Of a stretch of 64,000 nt of DNA, positions 35,053 through 44,019 are shown in pieces. This stretch comes from an uncultured Flavobacteriales bacterium (GTDB lineage: Bacteria > Bacteroidota > Bacteroidia > Flavobacteriales_G > Salibacteraceae), in the NCBI GenBank assembly GCA_943788725.1, contig CALSRJ010000001.1, positions 372,001 to 436,000 of the forward strand. The letters are read 5' to 3'. The position numbers and the translations under genes are program-made. Positions within the stretch are counted from its first letter, which is position 1. Every line of letters starts with the position of its first letter. Under the pieces are notes generated by a model, which worked only from the letters and a program-made list of their open reading frames with translations, did not search any database and was not told the DNA's origin.

Positions 35053-35175
35053 AGAAAAGCATCGGTTTCAATTGTCCTAGATAAAAGAAGAATGAAAGCA
35101 AGCGGGCTTTACCCCGTAAAACTGAGAGTATTTACCTCCAATCCGAGAAGACAAAAGCTATATCCTGAATCTTAG
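35050..35175 (+). pseudogene. Tyrosine integrase, N-terminal fragment only
   Basis: 41 codons followed by TAG at 35173. The product reads KASVSIVLDKRRMKASGLYP, then VKLRVFTSNPRRQKLYPES, the N-terminal arm-DNA-binding segment typical of Bacteroidota phage and conjugative-element integrases (VSIxLDKRRxKxxGxYPVKLRV ... YPTGI). The core-binding and catalytic domains, about 350 residues, are missing. Matching sequence stops near 35165, where the 3' end of the opposite-strand orphan gene begins, which marks a deletion junction. It cannot be an active recombinase. Confidence 0.75.
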
Positions 35176-35710
35176 AAGTCTTGATTAGCGAATCTAGATC
35201 ATCTAGAATTGATAACACAAGGCGATAGTACTGAAGGTAATTACTTATGTCATGATCTTGTTTGATTGCCAGTTCTGTGCCTGACGTATTTAGCCCAATA
35301 GAGTATCTATAGTACGTATATACCTTTTCTCCTGGTGGCGCCCCCATGTATATCAACTCACCTTCCTCCTCGCACTTCAATAACCTTTTCAGACTAGAAA
35401 CGGTCAATCCAAAAACATCATTGACAAAGTCAGTATTGGCCGCATAAAGGAATCTCCTCTTGTAAGTTTTGTGAAGGTCTTTTACTATATCATTGAAAAG
35501 GGGGATTTCAATGATCTTGAGAAACTGAATACTTTGAGTGTACTCTAAACGGTAATTGTCCATGAATGGATCTGTCTCCTTGAACTCTAACCATCGGTGC
35601 AAGGCTTCAATCTCCTCAGTGGAGGTTTTAGTATATTCCTTAATCACTGAATTTGTGCCGATAATAAATTTATTAGCAAAGAGATTATGGGATCCTAGTG
35701 TATCAATCAT
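35132..35710 (-). CDS. Orphan protein of unknown function carried by the element
   Basis: 192 residues, no signal peptide, mostly helical (EEIEALHRWLEFKETDPFM, IPLFNDIVKDLHKTYKRRFL, YLQYYRLVLSILDDLDSLI). I recognise no family. It is more AT-rich than the flanking housekeeping genes, consistent with transfer. Its last ~11 codons are antisense to the integrase fragment, so the C-terminus may have been created by the deletion that removed the integrase. It is the only sizeable gene in the element. Confidence 0.55.
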   Translation of the reverse strand: MIDTLGSHNLFANKFIIGTNSVIKEYTKTSTEEIEALHRWLEFKETDPFMDNYRLEYTQSIQFLKIIEIPLFNDIVKDLHKTYKRRFLYAANTDFVNDVFGLTVSSLKRLLKCEEEGELIYMGAPPGEKVYTYYRYSIGLNTSGTELAIKQDHDISNYLQYYRLVLSILDDLDSLIKTSKIQDIAFVFSDWR

Positions 35711-35876
35711 GGACTAATTTGAATTTTGCTAAATCGTCTTACTTATCGTAAGTAGTTCTTAAGAGATAATCAGCTGCCCAAGATCTGAATTTGCTGAGCC
35801 AACAGAGCAACTTCCAATTGTATGTCGGCCCAATCCTAGTAAACCAACAATTGTAAAGCCAATGTTTTGAGCATAC

Positions 35877-35901
35877 TTTGTATGCAAATAGTATGCAAAT
35901 G
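35877..35901. promoter_or_regulatory. Putative integrase arm-type site, right copy
   Basis: Exact copy of the 25-base tandem GTATGCAAAT motif at 35028-35052, in the same orientation, between the orphan gene and the tRNA. Confidence 0.6.
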
Positions 35902-35910
35902 CCTTTAACT

Positions 35911-35949
35911 AAAAAAGGGTCTCAAGAATTAATTATCCTGAAACCCTTT
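35911..35949 (-). terminator. Terminator of tRNA-Leu
   Basis: On the reverse strand a 14-bp stem (AAAGGGTTTCAGGA / TCTTGAGACCCTTT, two G-T pairs, TAATTAAT loop) ends in six T, starting 13 bases after the tRNA 3' end. It lies inside the integrative element. Confidence 0.8.
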
Positions 35950-35961
35950 ATATAAATGGTG

Positions 35962-36043
35962 TGCCCAGGACTGGACTCGAACCAGCACGTCTTGCAACAC
36001 ACGCCCCTCAAGCGTGCGCGTCTACCAATTTCGCCACCTGGGC
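35962..36043 (-). tRNA. tRNA-Leu (anticodon GAG)
   Basis: 82 bases on the reverse strand. The acceptor stem is GCCCAGG/CCTGGGC with discriminator A; the D-loop has AAATTGGTAGACGC; the anticodon arm is CACGC-TTGAGGG-GCGTG, giving GAG at 34-36; a long class II variable arm follows (TGTTGCAAGACGT); the T-loop is TTCGAGT. CCA is not encoded directly after the discriminator. The gene's anticodon-to-variable region (35991-36016) is the att core of the adjacent element; the tRNA appears intact. Confidence 0.93.
35991..36016. other. Proximal att core inside tRNA-Leu
   Basis: 26 bases spanning the anticodon arm and part of the variable arm, duplicated exactly at 34891-34916. Integrases commonly use such symmetrical tRNA anticodon-arm sites. 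Confidence 0.7.
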
Positions 36044-36163
36044 AATTAAAACTTGTCATTCAGCCACTTTCTACCTACACCAGACTGATTAAGAACGGGC
36101 GGCGAAAATAAAACTTCTTCATGAATTCCAACACCTACTCTTTTACTGTTTCTTACTGACCAC

Positions 36164-37702
36164 TTATGCGTCCGTCAACACCTTGTAACTTGGGTCTTCG
36201 ATGATATTGACATCGATCAATTTATCAGCATTACTCAGTAATCTTCTACAATCTTGACTCAAATGTTTGAGGTGAATTTTCTTTCCTGAATTCATGTAAC
36301 GTTCCGTCAACTTGTTCAAGGCTTCTATACCCGACATATCAGCCACCCGGCTCTCGGCAAAATCAATGATCACTTCATCAGGGTCGCCTTTCACATCAAA
36401 CTTGTCGTTAAACGTGGATACTGAACCGAAGAACAGCGGTCCGTAAATCTCATAGTGCTTTACCCCTGCTGCATCGGTGTGCTTTCTAGCTCGTATGCGC
36501 GTCGCGTTCTCCCATGCGAATACCAGCGCACTGATGACGACACCGATCAGGACTGCCAATGCCAGGTTGTGCAGGAATACGGTGATCAGGGCCACGAGCA
36601 CCATTACCAACACATCACTGAATGGCATTTTTCCGAAGGTTTTGATACTCGCCCACTCGAAGGTTCCGATACTTACCATGATCATCAGCCCCGTCAAAGC
36701 TGCCATGGGGACTTGCTCAATCAAATCCGCTCCAAACATGATAAACACCAAGAGCATAACCGAGGCTACGATGCCCGACAATCGTGCCCGTGCACCGGAG
36801 GATATGTTGATCAGGCTCTGCCCAATCATCGCACAGCCGCCCATTCCAGAGAAGAATCCTGTAACCGTATTGGCCAAGCCTTGCGCTACGGCTTCCTTGT
36901 TGCCCCAACCTCGGGTTTGTGTGATTTCATCGATCAAGTTTAATGTCAGCAGACTCTCAATTAAGCCAACACCCGCAACGATCAAGGCATAGGGAAAGAT
37001 GATCGTCAGCGTTTCCCAAGCTATCGGAAGCGCCGGAATATGGAAGGGCGGAAATCCTCCCTCAATGCTCGCGATGTCTCCTACAGTCTTTGTGTCAATA
37101 CCAAAGCTGAACACTACAGCTATCACCACTAGAATAGCGGTAAGGGAAGCGGGTATTTGCTTGGTCAGCTTAGGCAGTCCCCAAATGATCAGCATCGTCA
37201 ATATTACCAACCCCAGCATGACGTACAATTGCATTCCGCTCATCCATTCCATCGCGCCATCAACAGAAGGCACCTTGAACTGATCGAGCTGGGACAAAAA
37301 GATTACGATGGCCAGTCCATTGACAAAGCCAAACATCACAGGATGCGGCACCAGTCGAATGAACTTACCGAGTCGCAGCAAGCCCGCAGTCATTTGAATA
37401 AGACCTGCCAGTACCACCGTTGCGAAAACATACTCCACTCCATGGCTGACCGCCAGACTGACAATCACTACGGCCACAGCACCCGTAGCTCCAGAAATCA
37501 TTCCTGGTCTACCGCCAAAAATCGAAGTGATCAATCCCATAGAGAAGGCGGCGTACAAACCCGTCAATGGAGACAAGCCTGCGATCATGGCAAATGCAAT
37601 GGCCTCTGGCACCAGCGCCAATGCAACCGTAAGTCCAGAGAGGACCTCAATTTTGTAGTCTACTTTTTGCGAAAAGTCAAAGAGATTGATGTACTTGCGC
37701 AT
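36164..37702 (-). CDS. SulP-family inorganic anion transporter with STAS domain
   Basis: 512 residues. A membrane domain of about 10-14 helices begins with the family pattern [20 protein letters not shown] (start of the transport core). Later [15 protein letters not shown] and [20 protein letters not shown] correspond to SulP signature regions. A cytoplasmic STAS domain occupies about 420-505 ([20 protein letters not shown]). Members carry sulfate, bicarbonate or other anions with protons or sodium; the ion here is unknown. No carbonic anhydrase or sulfate-assimilation gene is adjacent. Apparently monocistronic. Confidence 0.88.
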   Translation of the reverse strand: MRKYINLFDFSQKVDYKIEVLSGLTVALALVPEAIAFAMIAGLSPLTGLYAAFSMGLITSIFGGRPGMISGATGAVAVVIVSLAVSHGVEYVFATVVLAGLIQMTAGLLRLGKFIRLVPHPVMFGFVNGLAIVIFLSQLDQFKVPSVDGAMEWMSGMQLYVMLGLVILTMLIIWGLPKLTKQIPASLTAILVVIAVVFSFGIDTKTVGDIASIEGGFPPFHIPALPIAWETLTIIFPYALIVAGVGLIESLLTLNLIDEITQTRGWGNKEAVAQGLANTVTGFFSGMGGCAMIGQSLINISSGARARLSGIVASVMLLVFIMFGADLIEQVPMAALTGLMIMVSIGTFEWASIKTFGKMPFSDVLVMVLVALITVFLHNLALAVLIGVVISALVFAWENATRIRARKHTDAAGVKHYEIYGPLFFGSVSTFNDKFDVKGDPDEVIIDFAESRVADMSGIEALNKLTERYMNSGKKIHLKHLSQDCRRLLSNADKLIDVNIIEDPSYKVLTDA

Positions 37703-37883
37703 GTCGTTGGGCCTTGGTGAAAAAGGGCGCGAAGGTATCGCTATGGATTGAGTATTGCTTCAATCTGCCCCTTTTTGCATTGCGCTTCGAAATTCTTGTT
37801 CACAAACTATCAACATCAGCCCTCTGCTCAAGTAGGTCTGCTAATTTTATAGCCTTCAGCAAATCTTGTTTTTATAGCGCTTT

Positions 37884-40800
37884 ATGTACCTGATATTCGA
37901 TACCGAAACCACTGGCCGTATTGAGAACTGGAAGGCTCCTGTCAGTGAATTCGAGTCCTTTCCCCGCGTCGTTCAACTCGCATGGCAACTCCATGACTAT
38001 AAGGGAGAACTCATCGAGGTCAAGAACTACATCATCAAGCCCGATGGATATACCATCCCTTTTAATGCGGAAAAGATCCACGGAATCAGCACGGAGCGCG
38101 CTCAAAAAATGGGAGTTCCCATCGCGTTTGTCATGGACGAGTTCAAGAAGGCGCTGGCGGAGACAGATTTTGCGGTAGGTCATAACATTGAATTCGATAC
38201 GAAGGTTATGGGTGCCGAATACGCGCGGGCAGAGCGCGATGACGGTCTCTTGGCCAAGCGCACGCTGGACACCATGCAACTCAGCACCAATTACTGTCAA
38301 CTTCCCGGCGGGCGTGGAAAAAGCTTCAAATACCCTACCCTTTCTGAACTGAATCAGAAGTTGTTTGGAGAAGTTGTTGACAATGCACACAACGCTTCTG
38401 CGGACGTTGAAGCTACGGCCAGGTGCTTCCTCGAATTGATCCGTACTGGTGTCATTGGCGTTAAGGAACTAGAATCGAACAAGGAGTACATCGACACCTT
38501 CAAAGAGCACAATCCATCCACGATCCAACTGATAGGTCTGAATATTGAGCCTTATGCCCCAGACGACCTGGTTGAAACAGAAGAGACGGAGAAAACAGAA
38601 GATGCGCCTTCCAAAACGGCACTGAAAGAAAATGAGCAACGCTTGAGCGACTACCCCTTCGTTCACTTGCACAACCACACGCAGTTTTCCATCCTACAAT
38701 CCACCTCGGATGTCAAATCCATCGTGCGTCAAGCTGCGGCTTTCGAGATGCCCGCAATTGCCATCACAGACCTCGGAAACATGATGGGCGTATTCCACTT
38801 CGTCAAGGAATGCGAAATGAACGGCATCAAGGCCATCGTAGGCTGTGAGTTCTTTGTCGCAGGCGAATACAAGCGCCATCAGTTTACCAAAGACGATCCG
38901 GATCGTCGCTTCAGACAGGTGCTCATCGCCAAGAACGAAAATGGCTATCACAACCTGTCCAAACTCTGTTCTGTTGGTTTCATTGACGGCTTTTATGCAG
39001 GACTCCCTCGCGTTGGTCGCGACGTCATTGAGGAGTTCAAAGAAGACCTTATCTGCACTACGGGTGGATTGGAAGGTGAGATTCCGAATTTAATCCTGAA
39101 TATAGGCGAACAGCAAGCGGAAGAAGCATTTCAGTATTGGCACAACCTGTTTGGTGAAGATTTCTACGTCCAGCTGATGCGCCACGATCTGGAGGAAGAA
39201 GTACGTGTGAACGAGGTGCTCCTGCGATTCTGCGAAAAGTACGGCGTGAAGTATTTCGCAGCGAACGATGTCTATTACCAGTCCAAGGAAGACGCCAATG
39301 CACATGACATCCTACTCTGTGTGAAAGATGGTGTGCAGCAGGACATGCCGATCGGACGTGGTCGCGGCTTTCGTTTCGGCATGCCGAACCAAGAATTCTA
39401 CTTCAAATCCCAAAAGGAGATGAAGGAAAAATTCAAAGACCTGCCAGATGCCATCACCACCGTATCTGAGATCGTCGACAAAGTGGAAGAATACAAGCTC
39501 GGTCGAGACATCCTGCTTCCTAAGTTTGAGATACCTGTAGAATTTGAAGATGAGAATGCATTCCTAGCGCACCTAACTTACGAGGGAGCCAAAAAGAAGT
39601 ACGGCGAAATCACGGACGAAATCAAGAACCGACTCGATTTTGAGCTGAAGGTCATCAAGGACATGGGCTTTCCCGGTTACTTCCTGATTGTTCAAGACTT
39701 TACTACGGAAGCGAGAAATCGAGGAGTCTGGGTAGGTCCAGGGCGTGGATCGGCTGCAGGGTCAGCCGTCGCGTATTGCGTGGGCATTACCAACATCGAT
39801 CCGATCAAGTACAAGTTGCTCTTTGAGCGATTCTTGAATCCAGAACGGGTAACGATGCCCGATATTGATATTGACTTTGACGACGAAGGGCGTGATCGCA
39901 TCATCGACTACGTGGTTAAAAAATATGGCCAAACCCAGGTAGCGCAGATCATTACCTACGGCACCATGGCAGCTAAATCGAGCATTCGAGATGTCGCTCG
40001 GGTAATGGACCTGCCGCTGGGCGACGCTGACCGCATTGCGAAGTTGGTTCCCGACCTGAAAAAATTCAAGCACATCTTCGGTCGCGCAAAAGAAGACCTG
40101 AAGAAAGACTTCAACGGAGACGACCTCACGAACGTACAGCAACTCATCGCGATCAGTGAGCAAGAAAATGAAGAGGGAAGGATTCTGAATCAAGCCCGAA
40201 AACTAGAAGGTTCGGTGCGTAATACGGGTATCCACGCGTGTGGAGTCATCATTACTCCACAAGACATTCGAGAGTTCATACCCGTTGCCACCGCGAAGGA
40301 TTCTGACTTGCTTCTCACCCAATTTGACAACAGCGTGGTGGAAAGCGCTGGGCTGCTCAAAATGGACTTCCTCGGTTTGAAAACCTTGACCGTGATGAAG
40401 GATGCGATCAAGTTGGCGAAACAACGACACAATGTCGACATCGACCCAGACACGATTCCGCTGGACGATCCAAAGACCTTTGAGTTGTACCAGCGCGGTG
40501 AGACGAACGGAACATTCCAGTTTGAATCCGTCGGCATGCAGAAAAACCTGCGACTACTGAAGCCGACAGGCATTGAAGATCTCATTGCCATGAACGCATT
40601 GTATCGTCCTGGTCCAGTGCAGTTCATAGACCTGTTCATCAACCGAAAGCACGGCCGTGAGAAGGTGGAATACCCCCACGAAAAGTTGGAACCCATCCTG
40701 AAGGATACCTATGGGATCATGGTCTACCAAGAGCAGATCATGCAAACGGCACAGATACTCGCAGGCTATTCGCTTGGTACTGCAGACATCTTGCGCCGTG

Positions 40801-42185
40801 CTATGGGTAAGAAAAAAATGGATGTCATGGAAGAGCAGCGCGTCATCTTCCGCGATGGATGTGCCAAGCACAATGACATCGATGGAGAGACCGCCGATAA
40901 AATCTTCGACGTGATGATGAAGTTTGCTGAGTACGGATTCAACCGTTCACACTCGGCTGCTTATAGTGTGGTCGCTTTTCAGACGGCCTACCTCAAGGCA
41001 AACTATCCAGCAGAATACATGGCCTCCGTGCTCACCCACAACATGGGCGACATCAAGAAGGTCACTTTCTTCATGGAAGAATGCAAGCGCATGGGATTAG
41101 CCGTACTCGGACCAGATGTGAACGAAAGTGCTTACAAGTTTGCGGTCAACAGCCAAGGAGAAATCCGCTTCGGAATGGGTGCGATCAAGGGCGTTGGCGA
41201 AGCGGCGGTAGAGGCCATTGTGGCCGAACAGCTCGAGAATGGACCCTATCGTTCCATCTTCGACTTTGCTTCTAGGCTCGACTTGCGAACGGTGAACAAG
41301 AAAAATTTCGAAGGCCTTGCCATTGCTGGCTCTTTTGACTGTTTTGAGGGGGTGCATCGCGCGCAATATTTCGCAGAGGATGAGAAGGGCTCTACCCTGA
41401 TTGAAAAGGCGGTACGCTATGGAAATGCCTTCCAGGAAGCAAAGAATTCTTCCCAGGCTTCCCTTTTTGGGGATACGGAAGATGCTGAAATTCCTGAACC
41501 GCAAATACCGGAAGCCCCAGAGTGGACAACCTTGGATCAGCTGAACCGGGAGAAAGAGGTGGTTGGTGTGTACATCTCTGGGCATCCCTTAGACGATTTT
41601 CGTTTTGAGCAGGAGCAGTTTGCGAATGCAGCAACGGTTGACCTTCAAGACATCGAAGCGATGAAGCAACGCCGTGACATCAAGGTTGCGGGCATCATCA
41701 CAAAAGCAGAGCACCTCACCTCCAAGACGGGCAATCCGTATGGGAAATTCACTCTTGAAGATTACGAAGGGACCCATGAATTCATGCTGTTCAAGGACGA
41801 TTACATTAGATTCAAGAACTACCTCACGGAAAACTGGTTCGTATTGGTAAGCGTTGGTATCCAGAGCTGGTTCAACAAACGAGAACAACGCGAGACCTTA
41901 CGGCTTTCAGTCACCAAAATAGATTTGCTGGCAGAATTGCGCGAGAAAATGGTGAAGCAAGTGGTCTTGGATGTGGAAGTGCAATCGATCTCCGACAAGT
42001 TGATCGACCGAATCAAAGGAATGTGCTCCAAAAACAAGGGTAGCATTCCAATCCAAATCAACGTACATGACAATGGCACCATCATTGAAATGCCTAGCAG
42101 ATCGATGAAGGTCAACTTGACACGCGAAGTGACAGAACAACTTGAGTCTTTGGAAAACATCGTGTGGAGTATTAAAAAGGCATGA
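37884..42185 (+). CDS. dnaE: DNA polymerase III alpha subunit with N-terminal proofreading exonuclease
   Basis: 1,433 residues. An N-terminal DEDDh exonuclease (about 1-195) has FDTETTG (D6, E8), GHNIEFD and DNAHNASADVEA. A PHP domain starts near 254 (FVHLHNHTQFSILQS). The C-family polymerase core includes GPGRGSAAGSAVAY and MPDIDIDFDD, where D660, D662 and D664 are metal-binding; then MVYQEQIMQ, the helix-hairpin-helix region and an OB-fold near the C-terminus (KVAGIITKAEHLTSKTGNPY). The fused exonuclease is characteristic of Bacteroidota replicases, unlike E. coli, which uses a separate DnaQ. It is followed by trxA. Confidence 0.95.
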   Translation: MYLIFDTETTGRIENWKAPVSEFESFPRVVQLAWQLHDYKGELIEVKNYIIKPDGYTIPFNAEKIHGISTERAQKMGVPIAFVMDEFKKALAETDFAVGHNIEFDTKVMGAEYARAERDDGLLAKRTLDTMQLSTNYCQLPGGRGKSFKYPTLSELNQKLFGEVVDNAHNASADVEATARCFLELIRTGVIGVKELESNKEYIDTFKEHNPSTIQLIGLNIEPYAPDDLVETEETEKTEDAPSKTALKENEQRLSDYPFVHLHNHTQFSILQSTSDVKSIVRQAAAFEMPAIAITDLGNMMGVFHFVKECEMNGIKAIVGCEFFVAGEYKRHQFTKDDPDRRFRQVLIAKNENGYHNLSKLCSVGFIDGFYAGLPRVGRDVIEEFKEDLICTTGGLEGEIPNLILNIGEQQAEEAFQYWHNLFGEDFYVQLMRHDLEEEVRVNEVLLRFCEKYGVKYFAANDVYYQSKEDANAHDILLCVKDGVQQDMPIGRGRGFRFGMPNQEFYFKSQKEMKEKFKDLPDAITTVSEIVDKVEEYKLGRDILLPKFEIPVEFEDENAFLAHLTYEGAKKKYGEITDEIKNRLDFELKVIKDMGFPGYFLIVQDFTTEARNRGVWVGPGRGSAAGSAVAYCVGITNIDPIKYKLLFERFLNPERVTMPDIDIDFDDEGRDRIIDYVVKKYGQTQVAQIITYGTMAAKSSIRDVARVMDLPLGDADRIAKLVPDLKKFKHIFGRAKEDLKKDFNGDDLTNVQQLIAISEQENEEGRILNQARKLEGSVRNTGIHACGVIITPQDIREFIPVATAKDSDLLLTQFDNSVVESAGLLKMDFLGLKTLTVMKDAIKLAKQRHNVDIDPDTIPLDDPKTFELYQRGETNGTFQFESVGMQKNLRLLKPTGIEDLIAMNALYRPGPVQFIDLFINRKHGREKVEYPHEKLEPILKDTYGIMVYQEQIMQTAQILAGYSLGTADILRRAMGKKKMDVMEEQRVIFRDGCAKHNDIDGETADKIFDVMMKFAEYGFNRSHSAAYSVVAFQTAYLKANYPAEYMASVLTHNMGDIKKVTFFMEECKRMGLAVLGPDVNESAYKFAVNSQGEIRFGMGAIKGVGEAAVEAIVAEQLENGPYRSIFDFASRLDLRTVNKKNFEGLAIAGSFDCFEGVHRAQYFAEDEKGSTLIEKAVRYGNAFQEAKNSSQASLFGDTEDAEIPEPQIPEAPEWTTLDQLNREKEVVGVYISGHPLDDFRFEQEQFANAATVDLQDIEAMKQRRDIKVAGIITKAEHLTSKTGNPYGKFTLEDYEGTHEFMLFKDDYIRFKNYLTENWFVLVSVGIQSWFNKREQRETLRLSVTKIDLLAELREKMVKQVVLDVEVQSISDKLIDRIKGMCSKNKGSIPIQINVHDNGTIIEMPSRSMKVNLTREVTEQLESLENIVWSIKKA

Positions 42186-42227
42186 CAGATTGACCCAATT
42201 GAACAAATGGTGAAGGATTTGTTTTCA

Positions 42228-42235
42228 TAGTTTTG
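42228..42235 (+). promoter_or_regulatory. Candidate -7 box of trxA
   Basis: TAGTTTTG fits TAnnTTTG and lies 34 bases upstream of the trxA ATG. The nearest upstream TTG elements are not at standard spacing, so this is a weak call. Confidence 0.3.
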
Positions 42236-42269
42236 TTCATCTAATAGAAAACATCAATAGAATCAAAAA

Positions 42270-42587
42270 ATGGCATTAGAACTAACAGACAGCAACTTCG
42301 AAGTAGAAGCGTTGAATTCAGACAAGCCAGTTATGGTCGATTTTTGGGCCGAGTGGTGCGGACCTTGCCGCATGGTGGGCCCGATCGTCGAAGAAGTGGC
42401 GAATGAATACGCTGACAAAGCGGTTGTAGGGAAACTCAATGTTGACAACAACCCAGGAGTTGCTCAGAAGTATGGTATTAGAAGCATTCCAACCATCCTT
42501 TTCTTCAAGAATGGAGAGATCGTGGATCGCCAAGTAGGTGCGGTTCCTAAGGCTGCGTTGGTAAAGAAGCTGGAAGCACACATGTAA
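42270..42587 (+). CDS. trxA: Thioredoxin
   Basis: 105 residues, the normal size for a cytoplasmic thioredoxin. The active site is FWAEWCGPCRMVGP with C30 and C33, followed by KLNVDNNPGVAQKYGIRSIP (cis-Pro) and the C-terminal helix. No signal peptide. It reduces protein disulfides using thioredoxin reductase. It lies 84 bases after dnaE with its own possible promoter and a strong downstream terminator, so it is probably transcribed alone. Confidence 0.96.
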   Translation: MALELTDSNFEVEALNSDKPVMVDFWAEWCGPCRMVGPIVEEVANEYADKAVVGKLNVDNNPGVAQKYGIRSIPTILFFKNGEIVDRQVGAVPKAALVKKLEAHM

Positions 42588-42612
42588 TTCCGGCAACCTA
42601 ACTAAACGGTTG

Positions 42613-42643
42613 AAAGCCTCGGGTAACCCCTGAGGCTTTTTTT
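42613..42643 (+). terminator. Terminator of trxA
   Basis: AAAGCCTC-GGG and CCC-C-TGAGGCTTT pair around a TAA loop, followed by a run of seven T. Confidence 0.85.
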
Positions 42644-42744
42644 ATGCTCCATAAATTCCAAGCCCTGTGGAGGATTAGACTGACCACATTAATCCAATTA
42701 AAAATGAAGACCCAATCGCCCATCGGTCTAACTTTATCCCTTCA

Positions 42745-43950
42745 GTGACATCCCCTCTTTCATACTACATCGACTCCTACAAAGGTTTCCGAAAGGAAGT
42801 ATGGATCATCACCTTGGTAAGCCTGATCAACCGTGCGGGCACCATGGTGATTCCATTCCTCTCTTTATACCTAACCGGTGAGATGGGGCTGAGCTTTCAA
42901 CAAGTAGGCTGGGTCATGTCTGCCTTCGGATTGGGCTCTTTGGTGGGGTCTTGGGCTGGAGGTAAACTGAGCGACAAGATTGGCTTCTACCCTACCATGC
43001 TGTGGAGCATGATCACACCCGGACTCCTCTTCTTTTTACTTCAATTTGTCGATTCGTTCATGGGTTTTTGCATCGCCATTTTCCTAGTCATGTCCGTGGC
43101 CGACATGTTCCGACCGGCCATGTTTGTGTCGTTGCGCGCCTACAGCAAACCTGAAAACCGAACACGTTCTGTCACCCTCGTGAGGCTTGCTGTTAATTTG
43201 GGTTTTAGCGTGGGACCTGCCGCGGGTGGACTCATCATAGCTAAGCTGGGCTACCTTTCTTTGTTTTGGGTGGATGGTCTCACTTGTTTTCTTGCTGGCA
43301 TGGTGATCTTGCTCTTCCTTCCCAAACCCGCATCAGAGCCACCCCCGGCTGTGGATGCGCCACCGAAAGCAGTTTTGAAAGATCCTCTGAAAGACGGCCC
43401 TTACCTCCTTTTCTTGTTTGCGGTATTCCTTACAGGCTTCGTTTTTCTTCAATGCTTCAGCTCCATCCCATTGTACTATCGAGACGTTCATGGACTCGCG
43501 GAGCAACCCATTGGCCTGTTGTTAGGCTTGAACGGCTTTCTGATTTTTCTTTTTGAAATGCCGCTGATTAAATTCACGGAAGACAGGAAATGGAAACTGC
43601 CCAGAATTCTCATCGTTAGCGCGCTCATGATTGGATTCAGCTATGCCGTTTTGAATGTCTGGCAAACCGCTTTCATCCTTGTCGTCAGCGTCCTGTTTCT
43701 CACCCTTGGTGAAATGCTCAATTTTCCCATCGCAAATCGAATCGCAATGGATCGGGCCGAAGGAGGTAAGATAGGTGGGTACATGGGGTTATATACCATT
43801 GCCTTTAGCCTGGCCCACATCTTCGGTCACAATGGAGGCTTGATGTTGATCCAAGCCTTTGGATATGCCATTACGTGGAATGTTATGGCTGGTGTAATGC
43901 TCTTGGCTACAATAGTGATTTACTTCTCGACCAAACGTTTGATCGCTTAG
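42745..43950 (+). CDS. Major facilitator superfamily transporter
   Basis: 401 residues with about 12 transmembrane helices. After helix 2 is GSWAGGKLSDKIGFYPTML, the MFS G-x-x-x-D-x-x-G loop, and helix 5 has NLGFSVGPAAGGLI, an antiporter-type GP-rich motif. This suggests a drug or metabolite exporter of the DHA1 kind; the substrate is unknown. The start is GTG at 42745, the only plausible one before the first helix. It sits between the trxA terminator and the DUF58 gene. Confidence 0.85.
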   Translation: MTSPLSYYIDSYKGFRKEVWIITLVSLINRAGTMVIPFLSLYLTGEMGLSFQQVGWVMSAFGLGSLVGSWAGGKLSDKIGFYPTMLWSMITPGLLFFLLQFVDSFMGFCIAIFLVMSVADMFRPAMFVSLRAYSKPENRTRSVTLVRLAVNLGFSVGPAAGGLIIAKLGYLSLFWVDGLTCFLAGMVILLFLPKPASEPPPAVDAPPKAVLKDPLKDGPYLLFLFAVFLTGFVFLQCFSSIPLYYRDVHGLAEQPIGLLLGLNGFLIFLFEMPLIKFTEDRKWKLPRILIVSALMIGFSYAVLNVWQTAFILVVSVLFLTLGEMLNFPIANRIAMDRAEGGKIGGYMGLYTIAFSLAHIFGHNGGLMLIQAFGYAITWNVMAGVMLLATIVIYFSTKRLIA

Positions 43951-44019
43951 ACACATCAATCTGATTACTTAAGTGCATCCTACAGAGAAAAGCACCGTCA
44001 TAAATCGTAAACTCGCAGT

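Larger units (their letters stand above)
34891..36016. mobile_element. Miniature integrative element at tRNA-Leu(GAG), integrase gutted
   Basis: The boundaries are exact 26-bp direct repeats of the tRNA-Leu anticodon region (34891-34916, 35991-36016), exactly 1,100 bases apart. Inside, a 25-bp sequence made of two GTATGCAAAT units occurs 112 bases from the left core and 90 bases from the right core, as expected for integrase arm-type sites. The interior holds a 41-codon integrase N-terminal fragment, one orphan reverse-strand gene and a terminator, and is visibly more AT-rich than its surroundings. Either a decayed element or a non-autonomous one mobilised in trans; the cores and arms themselves are intact. 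Confidence 0.7.
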
